The notes beneath the pieces are model-generated. The model was not told where the DNA came from. It did not search any database and was given only the letters and a program-made list of their open reading frames with translations. From the NCBI GenBank assembly GCA_027296055.1, contig JAPUJT010000194.1, forward strand, positions 1 through 37,712: DNA of 37,712 nt, read 5' to 3'. The stretch's first letter is position 1, and every line of letters starts with the position of its first letter. Shown in pieces: positions 25,616-35,057 of this stretch. Origin of the DNA: Planctomycetota bacterium. GTDB taxonomy: Bacteria > Planctomycetota > JAPUJT01. Both the position numbers and the translations under genes were made by a program.

Positions 25616-26812
25616 CTACCCGCTGGACTTGTCCTTCTTCCGCAGGAGAAGAAGTGGGAGACAGTACGGAGTTGCCAGGCGCATTCTCCCCCCCTCCCCG
25701 ATCAGGATGCCTCTACTGCGAAACCTTTCATAAACGCGGAGCAGCGCGGGGTCTTTGTTGAGCTGGCGCCGCTCCAGTCGCCCATCACTCTCGATGATGA
25801 TCGAGAGGACCTTGCGAAGTGCCGGGCCCGTCTCGCCTCTGAGGAACGGCATGTTGTAGTCAAGGATGGCATCGACCAGCTCCATCATGGGGACGGGGCC
25901 CTCCCCCAAGAGCGCCCTCTCCATCTCCTCCTCGGCCCGAAGAGCTTCGAGGATATACTCGAAGTAGCGATCGACGACTCGGCCCACGGTCACCAGCACG
26001 TTCTCCTGGGCCGACCACACCCCGGCAGCTTCCCGGATCCGCTTGCCGGCGAGCATTATCTCCAGGCGAAGAACCTTCGCGGACTTCTTGTAAGCCTTGA
26101 GAAACGCCCCGTCCCGAACCTTCCACCGGACCTTTGGCAGTTCCGAGTCCCACCAGATTTCCGTGTGCCGCTTCTTTGCGTTCTTGTGGACCTCCAAGAC
26201 GAGCAGGTCCGGATCTTCGACCCGTAGGTCGTAGCAGACCTCAAGCCACTGGAAGCGAGCGGGTGATACGACCAGCTGCTTGTCCCCCACAAGGGCTCGG
26301 ACGAACTCCTGGTACCCCCGACGTAGAGTCGCGGCGACCTTCTCCACCGCGCGCACCTGAACCTTCTGAAAATGATCACGTCGAGGTTCCTGGAGTTCGC
26401 TGTCAGGGAGCAAGTTCTCAGGAATGGGAGACCTGTACCGTGTCCCGTCATCGACTCCGAGAAGGTGCACAGGGTCTAGATAGTCTGCGAGCACCCGCAT
26501 GGGAGAGAACTGAACCTGCCTGGCGATCTCACGTTTTAGGAATTGCTTGATGTTCCCGTACCCCCTCCCGTACTTCCGGACCAGGAATGTCTTGCCGGAG
26601 ATAGCCGCGACATCCGGGGTGTCCCCCCTCATAGGAACCACGGTCTCCAGGTGAGGATCTTTCAAACCAGCCAGTAGAAGTTGAAGGGGCTTCGAGGCGG
26701 CGCGCTTGAGACGAGCGCGGGTGGAAGGATTGTCGCCCAGCGAGAGGAGGAGGTCTACTCGGTCGAGGAGCCAGTCCCCTCGGTTGATGGACAGCAAGGT
26801 CTTAGCGGCCAT
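25616..26812 (-). CDS. Rep-like protein, paralogue B (intact)
   Basis: 398 residues from ATG 26812; the upstream sequence has no strong ribosome binding site, so the start is less certain. It is the full-length relative of the truncated gene at 23920-24975. Residues ~225-310 include KVRWKVRDGAFLKAYKKSAK, then VLRLEIMLAGKRIREAAGVW, a pattern I associate with replication-initiation (Rep_trans, phage II/X) proteins. Residues ~340-385 (GPALRKVLSIIIESDGRLER) look like a winged-helix domain. No HUH motif is visible, so a rolling-circle nuclease is not shown. A site-specific DNA-binding or replication role fits the neighbourhood. Repeated TGTCCC motifs and an AT-rich tract lie upstream. Confidence 0.72.
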   Translation of the reverse strand: MAAKTLLSINRGDWLLDRVDLLLSLGDNPSTRARLKRAASKPLQLLLAGLKDPHLETVVPMRGDTPDVAAISGKTFLVRKYGRGYGNIKQFLKREIARQVQFSPMRVLADYLDPVHLLGVDDGTRYRSPIPENLLPDSELQEPRRDHFQKVQVRAVEKVAATLRRGYQEFVRALVGDKQLVVSPARFQWLEVCYDLRVEDPDLLVLEVHKNAKKRHTEIWWDSELPKVRWKVRDGAFLKAYKKSAKVLRLEIMLAGKRIREAAGVWSAQENVLVTVGRVVDRYFEYILEALRAEEEMERALLGEGPVPMMELVDAILDYNMPFLRGETGPALRKVLSIIIESDGRLERRQLNKDPALLRVYERFRSRGILIGEGGRMRLATPYCLPLLLLRKKDKSSG

Positions 26813-26902
26813 GGAGATAACAGAGGGCTCCGATGCTCACAACTGTCTCCAGGAGGTGAACCCTTCCCCCATGTATGGGGAGCAGGCGGGGAGAAGGAGC
26901 GG

Positions 26903-27274
26903 TGTCCCCTCATCATTGCCGCCAGGGCGCAAGCTGTCCCCCGACGCTGCACGTTTCCATCGACCGTCGATCCTACGGCCCAGGCGACGGGAGGCAAGGC
27001 GTTTCCGACCCGAGAAGTGCCAGCCGGTGCGCCTGCGGGCGAGTCGGACCCGCCAACCGGTGGGCCGACGAACGCCGTCCAGTCGAGTCACTATGGACTC
27101 TTCTTCCAGGAGACGGTGTCCCCTGAGAGAAAGTCACAGGCACCAGACCACTGTTTCCTTGGACTTCGAGTAAGAGCCTGTCCCCCAAGTCGTCGACCGT
27201 CCTTCTCAAGTCTCCTTTGTAGAATGACGTGGCCTGACATACTCTCACACAATCTCCCGTGCGAATCTGTCCCA
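26903..27274. repeat. Scattered TGTCCC(C) motifs upstream of Rep-like gene B
   Basis: TGTCCC or TGTCCCCC occurs at 26903, 26935, 27117, 27179 and 27269, all in the same orientation, within ~370 bases of the Rep-like start. Spacing is irregular. The density looks higher than elsewhere in the window by eye, but I did not count the background. They could be binding sites of the Rep-like protein. No gene is supported between 26813 and 27770. Confidence 0.35.
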
Positions 27275-27279
27275 CGGAT

Positions 27280-27560
27280 GAAAAAAGATCATGATCTTGC
27301 GCCCATTTCAGCCGGTTTGTGATTGACACGATCGCCGCGCCAGCAGAGAATGTAGTGTCACATTTCAAGAAAGAGAAAGGAGAAAACGAGCACGTCCAAA
27401 GGAACGACCAGGCTCAAAAGACCAAGCACACACAAATCTCACATTCATCTTCATCGTTCTCAAGTTCTCGGCAATCGCAGGAAGAGTCAAAGAGAAAGCA
27501 CTTCACCAACCCCACGCTCGCGGAGGAATGAAAAGAACCAAAGTCCTTCTCACACAGTTC
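27280..27560. other. AT-rich tract, candidate unwinding region
   Basis: This ~280-base stretch is rich in A and in CA/AAG runs (AAGAAAGAGAAAGGAGAAAA), in strong contrast to its GC-rich surroundings. A 70-codon frame exists at 27319-27531, but its Ser/Gln/Lys-rich sequence and lack of a ribosome binding site argue against coding. Next to the TGTCCC motifs and the Rep-like gene it resembles a replication-origin unwinding region. No DnaA box was found. Confidence 0.35.
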
Positions 27561-27905
27561 AATTCACCTGCACACCTCGTGTGGTCGGCGATCTCGTGGA
27601 TCGCCCGGCCGGGCCGAAAGGCCAACCTTATGGTGGATAGGGGCTGACCGACAGGACTACGACAAGGAGCGAGCAGGGCACCTCCCCCCAATCCCGAGGG
27701 CGCACAACTTAACCGCGTTCTCTACCGGTCAGTCTCGGTCTGTGCCTGCAGATCCGAGAAGGCAAACCCGTGAATTTCAAACATCCCGGTGGGTCCGCGC
27801 AGATCCTTCTGCCGGGTCCGTCTATTCTCCCGCGTCATGACCGTCTGATCAGTTTCGCCCTACGATCGCAGGGACGAGATCGAGAACTCCTTCGTCGCGT
27901 TCCCG

Positions 27906-28552
27906 TTGACGCTCCTGGCCTCTTCGCGAGCGTGTTCCGCCATGGTGAGCGCCGAGAGTCGCTACGCCTCGCTCGGGGGTACTCCCCCAGAGGAACTCCG
28001 TCGGGCTCCCGTTGGCGATGGGAAGAAGGAGGACGCCTGGAGGTCGACGACCATGAGGTCGAGTCGATCTTCCAGCAGAAAGCCCGAGGCAAGGCTGGAG
28101 AGACAGAGTCCCCCCTCCCCTGGTTCCAGTCGAGAGCTGGGTGTCCTCGTGAACCAAGACATGGAGATCCTGTATGGCGAAGAGGTCCTCGAGATCAGGC
28201 AGCGGCTGGGCTGGGAGGAGGTCCTGGTCTGTATCCTCCCCGCGGATTTGGACGACGACCTCGCTCAGTGGGGCGCAAACCTGTGCAAGCCTGTTCCGAC
28301 TCAGGACAGAGCCGGGCGGATTCTGGAGTACAGGAACGGCGGGCTCTCGTAGGCGAGATTGCTCTTCGCTTGGGGTGCGCCGCGGCCTACGTCTACGAGC
28401 TCGACACGTTGAACGACCTCATGAAGGAGGCGGCGTACGAGCTGCACGGGCAGGTGGATCCGGTGGTGGAAGCGAAGTTCCTCCGAGCCATCAGGAGCAG
28501 TCGAGGCAGGAAAGGCGGCTTGGGGAAACCGGGTCGGCAGTCTGGCACGTGA
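27906..28552 (+). pseudogene. ParB-like gene with a frameshift
   Basis: The first frame contains LGVLVNQDMEILYGEEVLEI, then RQRLGWEEVLVCILPADLDD, which follows the ParB N-terminal pattern (dG.ii.G..r..A...LGw..v.v.v.pdl). It stops at about 28350. The next expected piece, a helix-turn-helix, appears in another frame from ~28340: GEIALRLGCAAAYVYEL, then DTLNDLMKEAAYELHGQVD and EAKFLRAI. One frameshift near 28340 therefore splits the gene. The 5' part (before ~28130) is low-complexity and the start is unclear. This is the third ParB-type protein of the region and is probably inactive. Confidence 0.5.
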
Positions 28553-28786
28553 CGAATCGAAGAGCCACTGGCGTCGCAGTTCCAGCAGGAAGGCTGGAAG
28601 GCCGGTCGAATGCGCATCCAGCTCGGGCTCACGCACGATTGGACATGTTCGGGAAGAGCCGGGTAGTGGACTCGATGCTGGCCACCGAGGACGAACTTGG
28701 GCACGTCACGTTGTCACGGATCAGGCCTGCCGTTGCTGAACGGGCCCTTGAGGTACGTATCCCACCGCTGAAGCCCGAGGTCATTG

Positions 28787-29074
28787 ATGGCGAGTCGTAG
28801 ACCATCCAACAGAAGGCGAGGGGCCTCCCTCGAGCGTTACTTCACGCTCCGCGAATCGGCGCAGTACGTGCGCGTCTCGGTCTCGACGCTGGCCGATTGG
28901 ACGAGGCGCGGCTTGGTCGCTCGAATCAAGCTCCCCGGCAAGATGGGCAAGGTCCTCATCAAGGAGTCCGATCTGATCGAGTTCATGGAGCGGTATCGGC
29001 AACCCGCCCGTGAAGAGGTTCTAGACCGTGTCTGGTCCGACACCGGTCGGGAAGAATCCAAGGGCGAGCAGTGA
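28787..29074 (+). CDS. Excisionase / MerR-like helix-turn-helix protein
   Basis: 95 residues from ATG 28787 with GAGG six bases upstream; a TTG one codon earlier is also in frame. The core RYFTLRESAQYVRVSVSTL, then ADWTRRGLVARIKLPG and KVLIKESDLIEFMERYR is a typical excisionase-type winged helix-turn-helix (HTH_17), with an added basic N-terminus and an acidic C-terminus. Such proteins bend attachment-site DNA for excision and may also act as regulators. It is the last gene before the tRNA-Lys gene, and direct repeats lie between them, which fits the attachment-site end of an integrative element. Confidence 0.85.
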   Translation: MASRRPSNRRRGASLERYFTLRESAQYVRVSVSTLADWTRRGLVARIKLPGKMGKVLIKESDLIEFMERYRQPAREEVLDRVWSDTGREESKGEQ

Positions 29075-29171
29075 CTCCACAGGCGTCAGGAACCGGCGAC
29101 GGCCTTCCTCCGGCGCATGAACACTCGATCCTCACTACCTATAGCGTGCGCTCCTACCCGATGTTCACCTT

Positions 29172-29192
29172 CGTCACACCGATAATGTGACG
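29172..29192. terminator. Inverted repeat after the excisionase gene
   Basis: CGTCACA (29172-29178) and TGTGACG (29186-29192) form a perfect 7-bp stem with a seven-base loop, about 100 bases past the stop codon. There is no T run, so an operator is as likely as a terminator. Confidence 0.4.
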
Positions 29193-29200
29193 CCCACAGG

Positions 29201-29252
29201 TGGGCACACTCAGGATCCCGAACGCAAATCCATGGGCACACTTTGGGCACAC
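29201..29252. promoter_or_regulatory. Three TGGGCACAC direct repeats near the tRNA-Lys gene
   Basis: Copies start at 29201, 29233 and 29244; the last two are 11 bases apart, one helical turn. They sit between the excisionase gene and the 3' end of tRNA-Lys. This is the arrangement expected for integrase or excisionase arm sites, and similar GTGCCCA motifs are common at integrase arm sites. Confidence 0.55.
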
Positions 29253-29298
29253 CCAGGGTTCTTGATGAACTCGAGTTGACCTAAGTTATTGGTAGAAA

Positions 29299-29375
<77 letters not shown>

Positions 29376-29425
29376 ACGCAGGGATGCGGCCAGCGGGATC
29401 TTTCCCACTGGCCGTTCGCGATCTG

Positions 29426-29502
<77 letters not shown>

Positions 29503-29598
29503 TTATAGGGCGGTTATTATAGCCTTGCGACTGCGGCGTGCAAAACGTTTCCGGCAAAGCGAGGGAGGCCGGAGGCGCCAGGGGCCGAGCCCACCGGG

Positions 29599-30711
29599 CT
29601 ATTTGTCCACCGTGATGGTCAGGATGCTTCCAGGCTTGAGCTTCTTGAGCCCCTTCAGCCCGTTTTCCTTTGCAATCTCGGGAAAGCGAGACCCGTCCCC
29701 GAGGACTTTCCGACTGATCACCCAGAGATTGTCTCCATCCTTGACCGTGTACTTCACCTTTCGGGGAGAATCGGCATCTGCCGGGGACACAGCCGCGAAA
29801 TCTTCGCCCGTGTTGATAAGTCCCACCGTCGGCAACCCCCCATCGATATCCGTCGGCGGCCGAGACAAGATCACCGCGACGCCCATGATGAGGATCGCGA
29901 AGCTGGCGACCGCGGCCAGGACCTTCTTCGGCCAGGCCGGCAGGGGCGCCCCTCCTCGAAGACGACTCTTGCCTGTGGGCGCCTCCGACACGTCCGCGTC
30001 TCTCATGACGAGCGACCGAAGGTCCTGAATCTTGTTCCGCTCCTGCTTCAGCTCGTCCTCGAGCCGACCGATCTTGACCGAGAGCTCGCTGTGAACCGAC
30101 TCTCGAATCGCGGCCACTTGGTCGTCCTTGCGACCGAGCTGCGTCTCCAGTTCCTGGATAATCCTCCGGGCCCGGCGTATCGACCCGGAGTATTTCTCCG
30201 AGAGGTTCGCCGTGGAATCTCCATTGCCCTCGGGTAGCGCCTCACCGGTGAAGAACCCCTTGAACTGGTCGTTATAGAGGAGCAGATCGACGAGCTCGAA
30301 GCCATCTTCGCCCGCGCGATAGAGGGAGTACTCTTTCTTCTCCTGATCGACCTTGAGCATCAGCTGCCAGGGAAATTTGAAGAAGCCCCGGTGGGTGACC
30401 ACCTCATCGTCGGTGATCCCCTCCCCCTTGCCCACTCGATACCAACCGACGACGACGGACGGCGCGACGCTGAGCTTGGGAGACCCGTTGGCCTCCAGAT
30501 AGTCTTCTTCCCGGAAGAGGAAGGGGAACGGGTCCCCCTTCTTGTCGATGGTCACGCTGGAAACGATGTTGATGAAGTTCTCGCCGTTGACTTCGTATCT
30601 CTCCCCGGCGAGGACTCCCATTTCTTTGGGTTCGAGGGTGCCCATGGCCTGGAAGAGGATGTCCGAGAACACCCTTTCGTCCATGAAGATCCGGGGTGGC
30701 GCGTAATCCAT
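29599..30711 (-). CDS. Membrane protein with degenerate MPN/JAB domain and C-terminal LysM
   Basis: I start at ATG 30711, with GGAGAGGG upstream; 370 residues. Residues ~1-140 follow the MPN/JAB fold (EPKEMGVLAGERYEVNG, then VVVGWYRVGKGEGITDDEVV, then THRGFFKFPWQLMLKVD). Where catalytic members have GWYHSHPG, this has GWYRVGKG, so the zinc-binding His pair is absent and peptidase activity is unlikely. Residues ~170-235 are a coiled coil, ~264-282 a single membrane helix, and ~318-368 a LysM module (YTVKDGDNLWVISRKVLGD, ending KPGSILTI). LysM binds peptidoglycan, so the protein may tether an inactive MPN domain in the cytoplasm to the cell wall. Confidence 0.8.
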   Translation of the reverse strand: MDYAPPRIFMDERVFSDILFQAMGTLEPKEMGVLAGERYEVNGENFINIVSSVTIDKKGDPFPFLFREEDYLEANGSPKLSVAPSVVVGWYRVGKGEGITDDEVVTHRGFFKFPWQLMLKVDQEKKEYSLYRAGEDGFELVDLLLYNDQFKGFFTGEALPEGNGDSTANLSEKYSGSIRRARRIIQELETQLGRKDDQVAAIRESVHSELSVKIGRLEDELKQERNKIQDLRSLVMRDADVSEAPTGKSRLRGGAPLPAWPKKVLAAVASFAILIMGVAVILSRPPTDIDGGLPTVGLINTGEDFAAVSPADADSPRKVKYTVKDGDNLWVISRKVLGDGSRFPEIAKENGLKGLKKLKPGSILTITVDK

Positions 30712-30944
30712 CGGTCCCTCTCCTTCTCCGCCTCCGCGTATGTCTCCGCAAGGGCAGGACTGCGCCCCAACTCTCCCCGAACTGCTCTGAAGGCCACCGA
30801 GCCTCCCACCCCACTGCAAGGGTGAATTGTCGGTCCCTGGACTATATATCCCTCGTTGGGGCCGAAAAATTTAGGCCATTTCCCGAGAGGGCCGATGCAG
30901 TCGAGGTTGATCGGCAGGAGGAGGGCTGTATAATTCCGCGCACC

Positions 30945-31021
30945 GGGCGATTAGCTCAGCTGGCTAGAGCGCCACGTTGACATCGTGGAGGTCACAGGTT
31001 CAAGTCCTGTATCGCCCACCA
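30945..31021 (+). tRNA. tRNA-Val(GAC)
   Basis: Acceptor GGGCGAT / ATCGCCC, D-arm TAGCTCAGCTGGCTAGAGCG, anticodon stem CCACG / CGTGG with anticodon GAC, T-loop GTTCAAGTC and an encoded CCA. TATAAT-like TGTATAATT lies ~17 bases upstream at about 30928 and may be its -10 box. Confidence 0.95.
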
Positions 31022-31109
31022 GTTATGATGACGAGAGGCCGGAGTGTAGCACGAGCTGCCCTTCGGCTTCTTCTTCTCCTCTTCATTCCTAGACGGAATG
31101 GCGCTTACT

Positions 31110-31280
31110 CTAGCGGAATCCCTTGACGGAGAAGCACTTGGTGCTCCTCTCGCGGTCTCTGCACCGATCCGTACGACTGGGGCCGCGCTTCTTGAGCCGC
31201 GGCTCGATGCGTCCGGGCCGGTCGGGTAGGAGCTTCCGGGCGAACTGGTCGCGCAGCGCGGCGTCGAGCTCTCGGCCTTT
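31110..31280 (-). pseudogene. C-terminal scrap of an IS4-type transposase
   Basis: The minus-strand frame contains ALRDQFARKLLPDRPGRIEP then RLKKRGPSRTDR. IS4-group transposases commonly end with ..(R/H)P.RPGRIEPR..KRRPK.Y, so this is a likely remnant; the catalytic DDE part is not found upstream. The match is short. The remainder of 31022-31472 shows no gene. Confidence 0.4.
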
Positions 31281-31472
31281 CCTCTCGCAGACCACGGCGA
31301 AGAGCGGAGCAAACGTCCGGACATGCTGGGGAGGATATCGGCCTTGCGATCAAGGACACCTCGCCTCTGTCAGTCACCATGTGGGAGTAGGTCGAGGCGA
31401 TCCAGGCTTGGAACAGAAGAGCGTGATTTCGGCTGCGGAGGGACAAACGAGTGTCTGATCCAAGTAGGCGAC

Positions 31473-34400
31473 TCACTCCTGTTTGGAGGGGACTGCGGGC
31501 TCTTTGGATTTCTCCTCTTCGATCGAACCCGCGGCTGATTCGAGCAGCGCTCGATACTCCTCCGCCTTCTCGGGCTCGCCCCAGGCGCTGTAGAGATCGA
31601 TGAGGGTGCCTATTATGGAACGGGTCCGATGGACGCTTGCTCCCACCGAATCCTCGATGGCCGCGATGGCCGCATACGTGGCGAGAGCCTGGGCCTCGGC
31701 ATCCTCGAAACGCTCCATGGCGATCAGGCACTCGGCATACGTCCGTTCGAAGTGTGCGCGATGGCGGTTGATCTTCGGAGACTCCTCCGCCGCGCTCTCG
31801 ACCACTTGTCGCAGAAGGTCCTCCGCGTCGGCATGCTTCTCCTGGACAATGAGGATCTTCGCGAGGCTCTCAATCGAGTGCAGGGTATCCGAATCGCCAT
31901 CGCCCAAGACCCGCCTCCTGATGGGGACGATGCGGCGGTAGAGCCGCTTCGCCTCCTCCAGCGCCCCGCTCTCTCGCAGACGCTCCGCCAGCTGTGCCGA
32001 GACGTGGAGGGTTTCCTCGTGTTCTTCACCCAAGCCGCGGCGCCCGTTTAGCATGGCCTCGCGGTAGAAGCGCTCGGCCTTCTCAAGCTCGCCTTGGGCC
32101 TCGTGGAAGTGTGCCAGGCCGTCCATGGCTTTGATGGTGATCAGATGCTCATCCCCGTACACTCGCCGCATCGATTTGAGCCTCTCGTAGTAGAGCGACT
32201 CGGCCTCTGCGTATTTCTTCTGCTCGGTGAGCAAAGATGCGTGACGCTCCATGGCGCCGTGGGTGCGGGGATGATCCTCTCCCAGAAGGCGGCGCTGGAT
32301 GTCGAGTACTCTCCGGGTCAACACACCGGCCTCGTCCATCTTTCCCTGGCGCTGCAGGAGAGACGCCATTCTTAGCGTGGCAATGAGAGTGTCGTGATGC
32401 TCCGCTCCCAGAATCCTCTCGGAGATCTCGAGGCACCGCCGGAACAGGCCTTCGGCCTCTGCAATCTTTCCCATCTTCAGAAGCAGTCTCGCCCGATTGA
32501 GTATCACCGTCAGGGACATGGGGTCCTCTTCTCCGAAGACTTCGAGCGCGGTATCCATCGCCTGCCGGGAATGCGCGTCGGCCTCCTCCAGTTTCCCCTG
32601 GTGCATCAGCACGACGGAGAGGTTGTCCACCATCGCCATCGTGGACCAGTGGTCCTCCCCGAGGACGCGCCGGCTCGGATCGATGGCCTCCCGCAAGATC
32701 GGTTCTGCCTCGTCGTGCTTGCTAGCCAAGACAAGGGTTTCGGCCAACTCCCCCATTCTTATCAAGGTCAAGGGATTCTCTTTCCCGAACGCATGGAGGG
32801 CCGCCTCGTAGGCTTCACGATGGAGGTTCTCAGCCTCGTCGTACCTGTGTAGATTCTCCATGAGTTGGCCCAAGTTGCCCAGGGCAGCGATCCCGGCCTG
32901 GCTCTCGGGGTTCACTGAGCTCCGGCTGGCTTCCACCGCCTGGCGGAGGATACTCTCGGCTTCGGAGGGCCGTCCCAGCTCCTTCAGAAGACTCCCTAGC
33001 CCGGCCATCGACTGAACAACCGGCAGGGCGTTTTCGGAGCCGGAGACCTTCGTCCCCCTCTCCACCGCCTCACGAAACAGCGCCTCGGCCTCTTCAAGTT
33101 CGCCTTCCACCTGGAGTGCGTGCGCCAGATTGTGGATGGCGGCGATGGTGCTCAGATGGTCCTCCCCGAGGTTTCGTCGAGCCAGGACGAGCCCGCGCCG
33201 CAGCAGCGGCACTGCCTCTTCTCGGCGGTTCAAGTAGTCGAGGTTCAACCCGAGTTGAATGAGCGCGATGATCGTGTCGGGGTGCTCCCCGCCGTATTCT
33301 GCCTCGGCTATCTCATGGGCCCTTCGGAGATGTGGTTCGGCCTCCTCGTAGAAGTGGAGCCCGAGATACACGCCCCCTATCACCCTCCTCAACGACGCCT
33401 CGACCTCGGGCTGATCCGTGAAGCTTCCCTCGATGTTCTCGGAGGCCCGGTCGAGCACAGTCTTGACCATCACCTTGGGTCCATCGATCTCCGGATCGAT
33501 CGAAAGAAGCGTCGTCTCCAGAAAATCGTTGATCGCCTCGAACTTGTCCGCCTCCGTCTGGGCCATGTTTCGATCATTCTGCGCCGCCTCGCGCAGCCGC
33601 TCCTCCCCCAGACGTGCCTCCTGGAGCTCCCCGCTTCTTTTCGCCTCCGCCTCGGCCGCCGCCTTCGCCTTCAGGTACATGGCCGTACTCGTGCCGAAAC
33701 CCCCCGCGAGTGAGAGGGTGAGCAGGACGCCCGCGGCGACTGATCCCTTGTGCCTGCGGACAAACTTCCCTAGCCGATACCCAACACTGGGCGGACCGGC
33801 CAGGACGGGCTCGCTCTCCAGGTGCCGGCGAAGGTCGTCGGAGAGCTCCGAGACGGTCGCATAGCGGCGCACGGGGTCCTTCTCCATCGCCTTCATCGTG
33901 ATCCAGTCGAGGTCTCCCCTCAGAAGCCGCACCAGGGACGATGGATTGGTGCGGCGCATGTCCGCGATCCGGGTCGACTTCTCCCCTAGAGTGCTCACAC
34001 GGGTGCTCGGCTTTTCTGGCTCGTCCTCGCGGATCCTCCGGCTGATCTCCTCGTAACCCGCCTCGCGAAGCTCCTTGGAGTCAAACGGCAGATCCCCGGT
34101 CAGGATCTCGTAGAGGACGACACCCAGCGAGTAGATGTCCGTCCGGGTGTCAACCTCGAGATTGCGTCCCCCGGCCTGCTCGGGGCTCATGTACTCCGGC
34201 GTGCCGATGATCTGGCCCATCTCGGTGTAGAACGTCCTCTCCGTCAGTCTCTGATTCGTCGCCTTGGCGATGCCGAAGTCGATGATCTTGGGAAAGACGG
34301 TCCCGTTCTTTGCCACGAGGATGTTGGTGGGCTTCAGGTCCCGGTGGATGATCCCCTTCTGGTGGGCGTGCTGGACGGCCTCGCAGACCCGCTGGAACAG

Positions 34401-34982
34401 ATGGAGGCGTTCGGTCGTCGGGAGGCGTGCTCGATCGCAGTACTCCACAAGAGATACGCCGGCGACGTACTCCATCACGAAGTAGGGGCGGCCCGACTCG
34501 GTGGCGCCGGCGTCGAATACCTTGGCGATCCCCGGGTGGTCCATCATGGCCAGGGCCTGTTTCTCCGTCTCGAAACGCGCCACGACATCGTCGGTGTCCA
34601 GTCCAGGCTTGATGAGCTTCAGGGCGACCCTGCGCTGGACGGGCTCGCTCTGCTCGGCCAGATAGACCACCGCCATGCCCCCCTCGCCCAGGAGATCGAG
34701 GATCTTGTACCGACCGACACGGTTCGGCTTGCCACCCTGCGAGAGGAGACTCGCCGTCTCGGCGAAGTCCCCGTGCACGATCTCCATCATGCAGAGCCGA
34801 CGATCCAGCCTCTGGGCAATCTCAGGATGGGCGGCGACGAGGTCTCGACGGCTCGGAGCCTTGCCCGCCTTCAGCAGATCGAGAAAGCGCTCCGCGATCA
34901 CCTCGAGCTCCTGGTCGGCATCCGAGGGAGCCGGCTCGGAGGCAACGCCCGGGTCTTGGGTAGGCTTCTCAGGGTTTCTCAT
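31473..34982 (-). CDS. Membrane Ser/Thr protein kinase with TPR tail
   Basis: 1,169 residues from ATG 34982; a TTG eight codons upstream is in frame, and no strong ribosome binding site marks either. Residues ~24-75 are the N-terminal helical segment typical of planctomycete kinases. The kinase domain (~91-390) has GEGGMAVVY (99-107), Lys122 in VALKLIKPG, HRDLKPTN (213-220), DFGIAK (235-240) and TPEYMSPEQ. A membrane helix lies at ~413-437. Residues ~500-1130 hold many 42-residue tetratricopeptide units of the kinesin-light-chain type (LGEDHPRTH, GEEHEETLH). It probably senses or assembles partners through the TPRs and phosphorylates cytoplasmic targets. The tail ends in charged residues. The ECF sigma gene is nearby, upstream on the same strand. 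Confidence 0.95.
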   Translation of the reverse strand: MRNPEKPTQDPGVASEPAPSDADQELEVIAERFLDLLKAGKAPSRRDLVAAHPEIAQRLDRRLCMMEIVHGDFAETASLLSQGGKPNRVGRYKILDLLGEGGMAVVYLAEQSEPVQRRVALKLIKPGLDTDDVVARFETEKQALAMMDHPGIAKVFDAGATESGRPYFVMEYVAGVSLVEYCDRARLPTTERLHLFQRVCEAVQHAHQKGIIHRDLKPTNILVAKNGTVFPKIIDFGIAKATNQRLTERTFYTEMGQIIGTPEYMSPEQAGGRNLEVDTRTDIYSLGVVLYEILTGDLPFDSKELREAGYEEISRRIREDEPEKPSTRVSTLGEKSTRIADMRRTNPSSLVRLLRGDLDWITMKAMEKDPVRRYATVSELSDDLRRHLESEPVLAGPPSVGYRLGKFVRRHKGSVAAGVLLTLSLAGGFGTSTAMYLKAKAAAEAEAKRSGELQEARLGEERLREAAQNDRNMAQTEADKFEAINDFLETTLLSIDPEIDGPKVMVKTVLDRASENIEGSFTDQPEVEASLRRVIGGVYLGLHFYEEAEPHLRRAHEIAEAEYGGEHPDTIIALIQLGLNLDYLNRREEAVPLLRRGLVLARRNLGEDHLSTIAAIHNLAHALQVEGELEEAEALFREAVERGTKVSGSENALPVVQSMAGLGSLLKELGRPSEAESILRQAVEASRSSVNPESQAGIAALGNLGQLMENLHRYDEAENLHREAYEAALHAFGKENPLTLIRMGELAETLVLASKHDEAEPILREAIDPSRRVLGEDHWSTMAMVDNLSVVLMHQGKLEEADAHSRQAMDTALEVFGEEDPMSLTVILNRARLLLKMGKIAEAEGLFRRCLEISERILGAEHHDTLIATLRMASLLQRQGKMDEAGVLTRRVLDIQRRLLGEDHPRTHGAMERHASLLTEQKKYAEAESLYYERLKSMRRVYGDEHLITIKAMDGLAHFHEAQGELEKAERFYREAMLNGRRGLGEEHEETLHVSAQLAERLRESGALEEAKRLYRRIVPIRRRVLGDGDSDTLHSIESLAKILIVQEKHADAEDLLRQVVESAAEESPKINRHRAHFERTYAECLIAMERFEDAEAQALATYAAIAAIEDSVGASVHRTRSIIGTLIDLYSAWGEPEKAEEYRALLESAAGSIEEEKSKEPAVPSKQE

Positions 34983-35057
34983 TGTGACACGAGGCAAGGG
35001 GGCCAAAGACTCAGCCTACCATCCGGCCGGTCTCCGAAAAAGCACCATCCTCATCGC

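Noticed and set aside
27319..27531. 70-codon frame in the AT-rich tract
   Set aside because: Ser/Gln/Lys-rich low complexity without a binding site; the composition of the tract explains it.
28174..28800. 208-codon frame overlapping the ParB-like remnant and the excisionase start
   Set aside because: The ParB and helix-turn-helix patterns lie in the other two frames; only its last ~45 residues look at all coding-like.
31105..31731. 208-codon minus-strand frame
   Set aside because: It overlaps the C-terminus of the kinase gene in another frame and is Arg/Pro-rich with no match.
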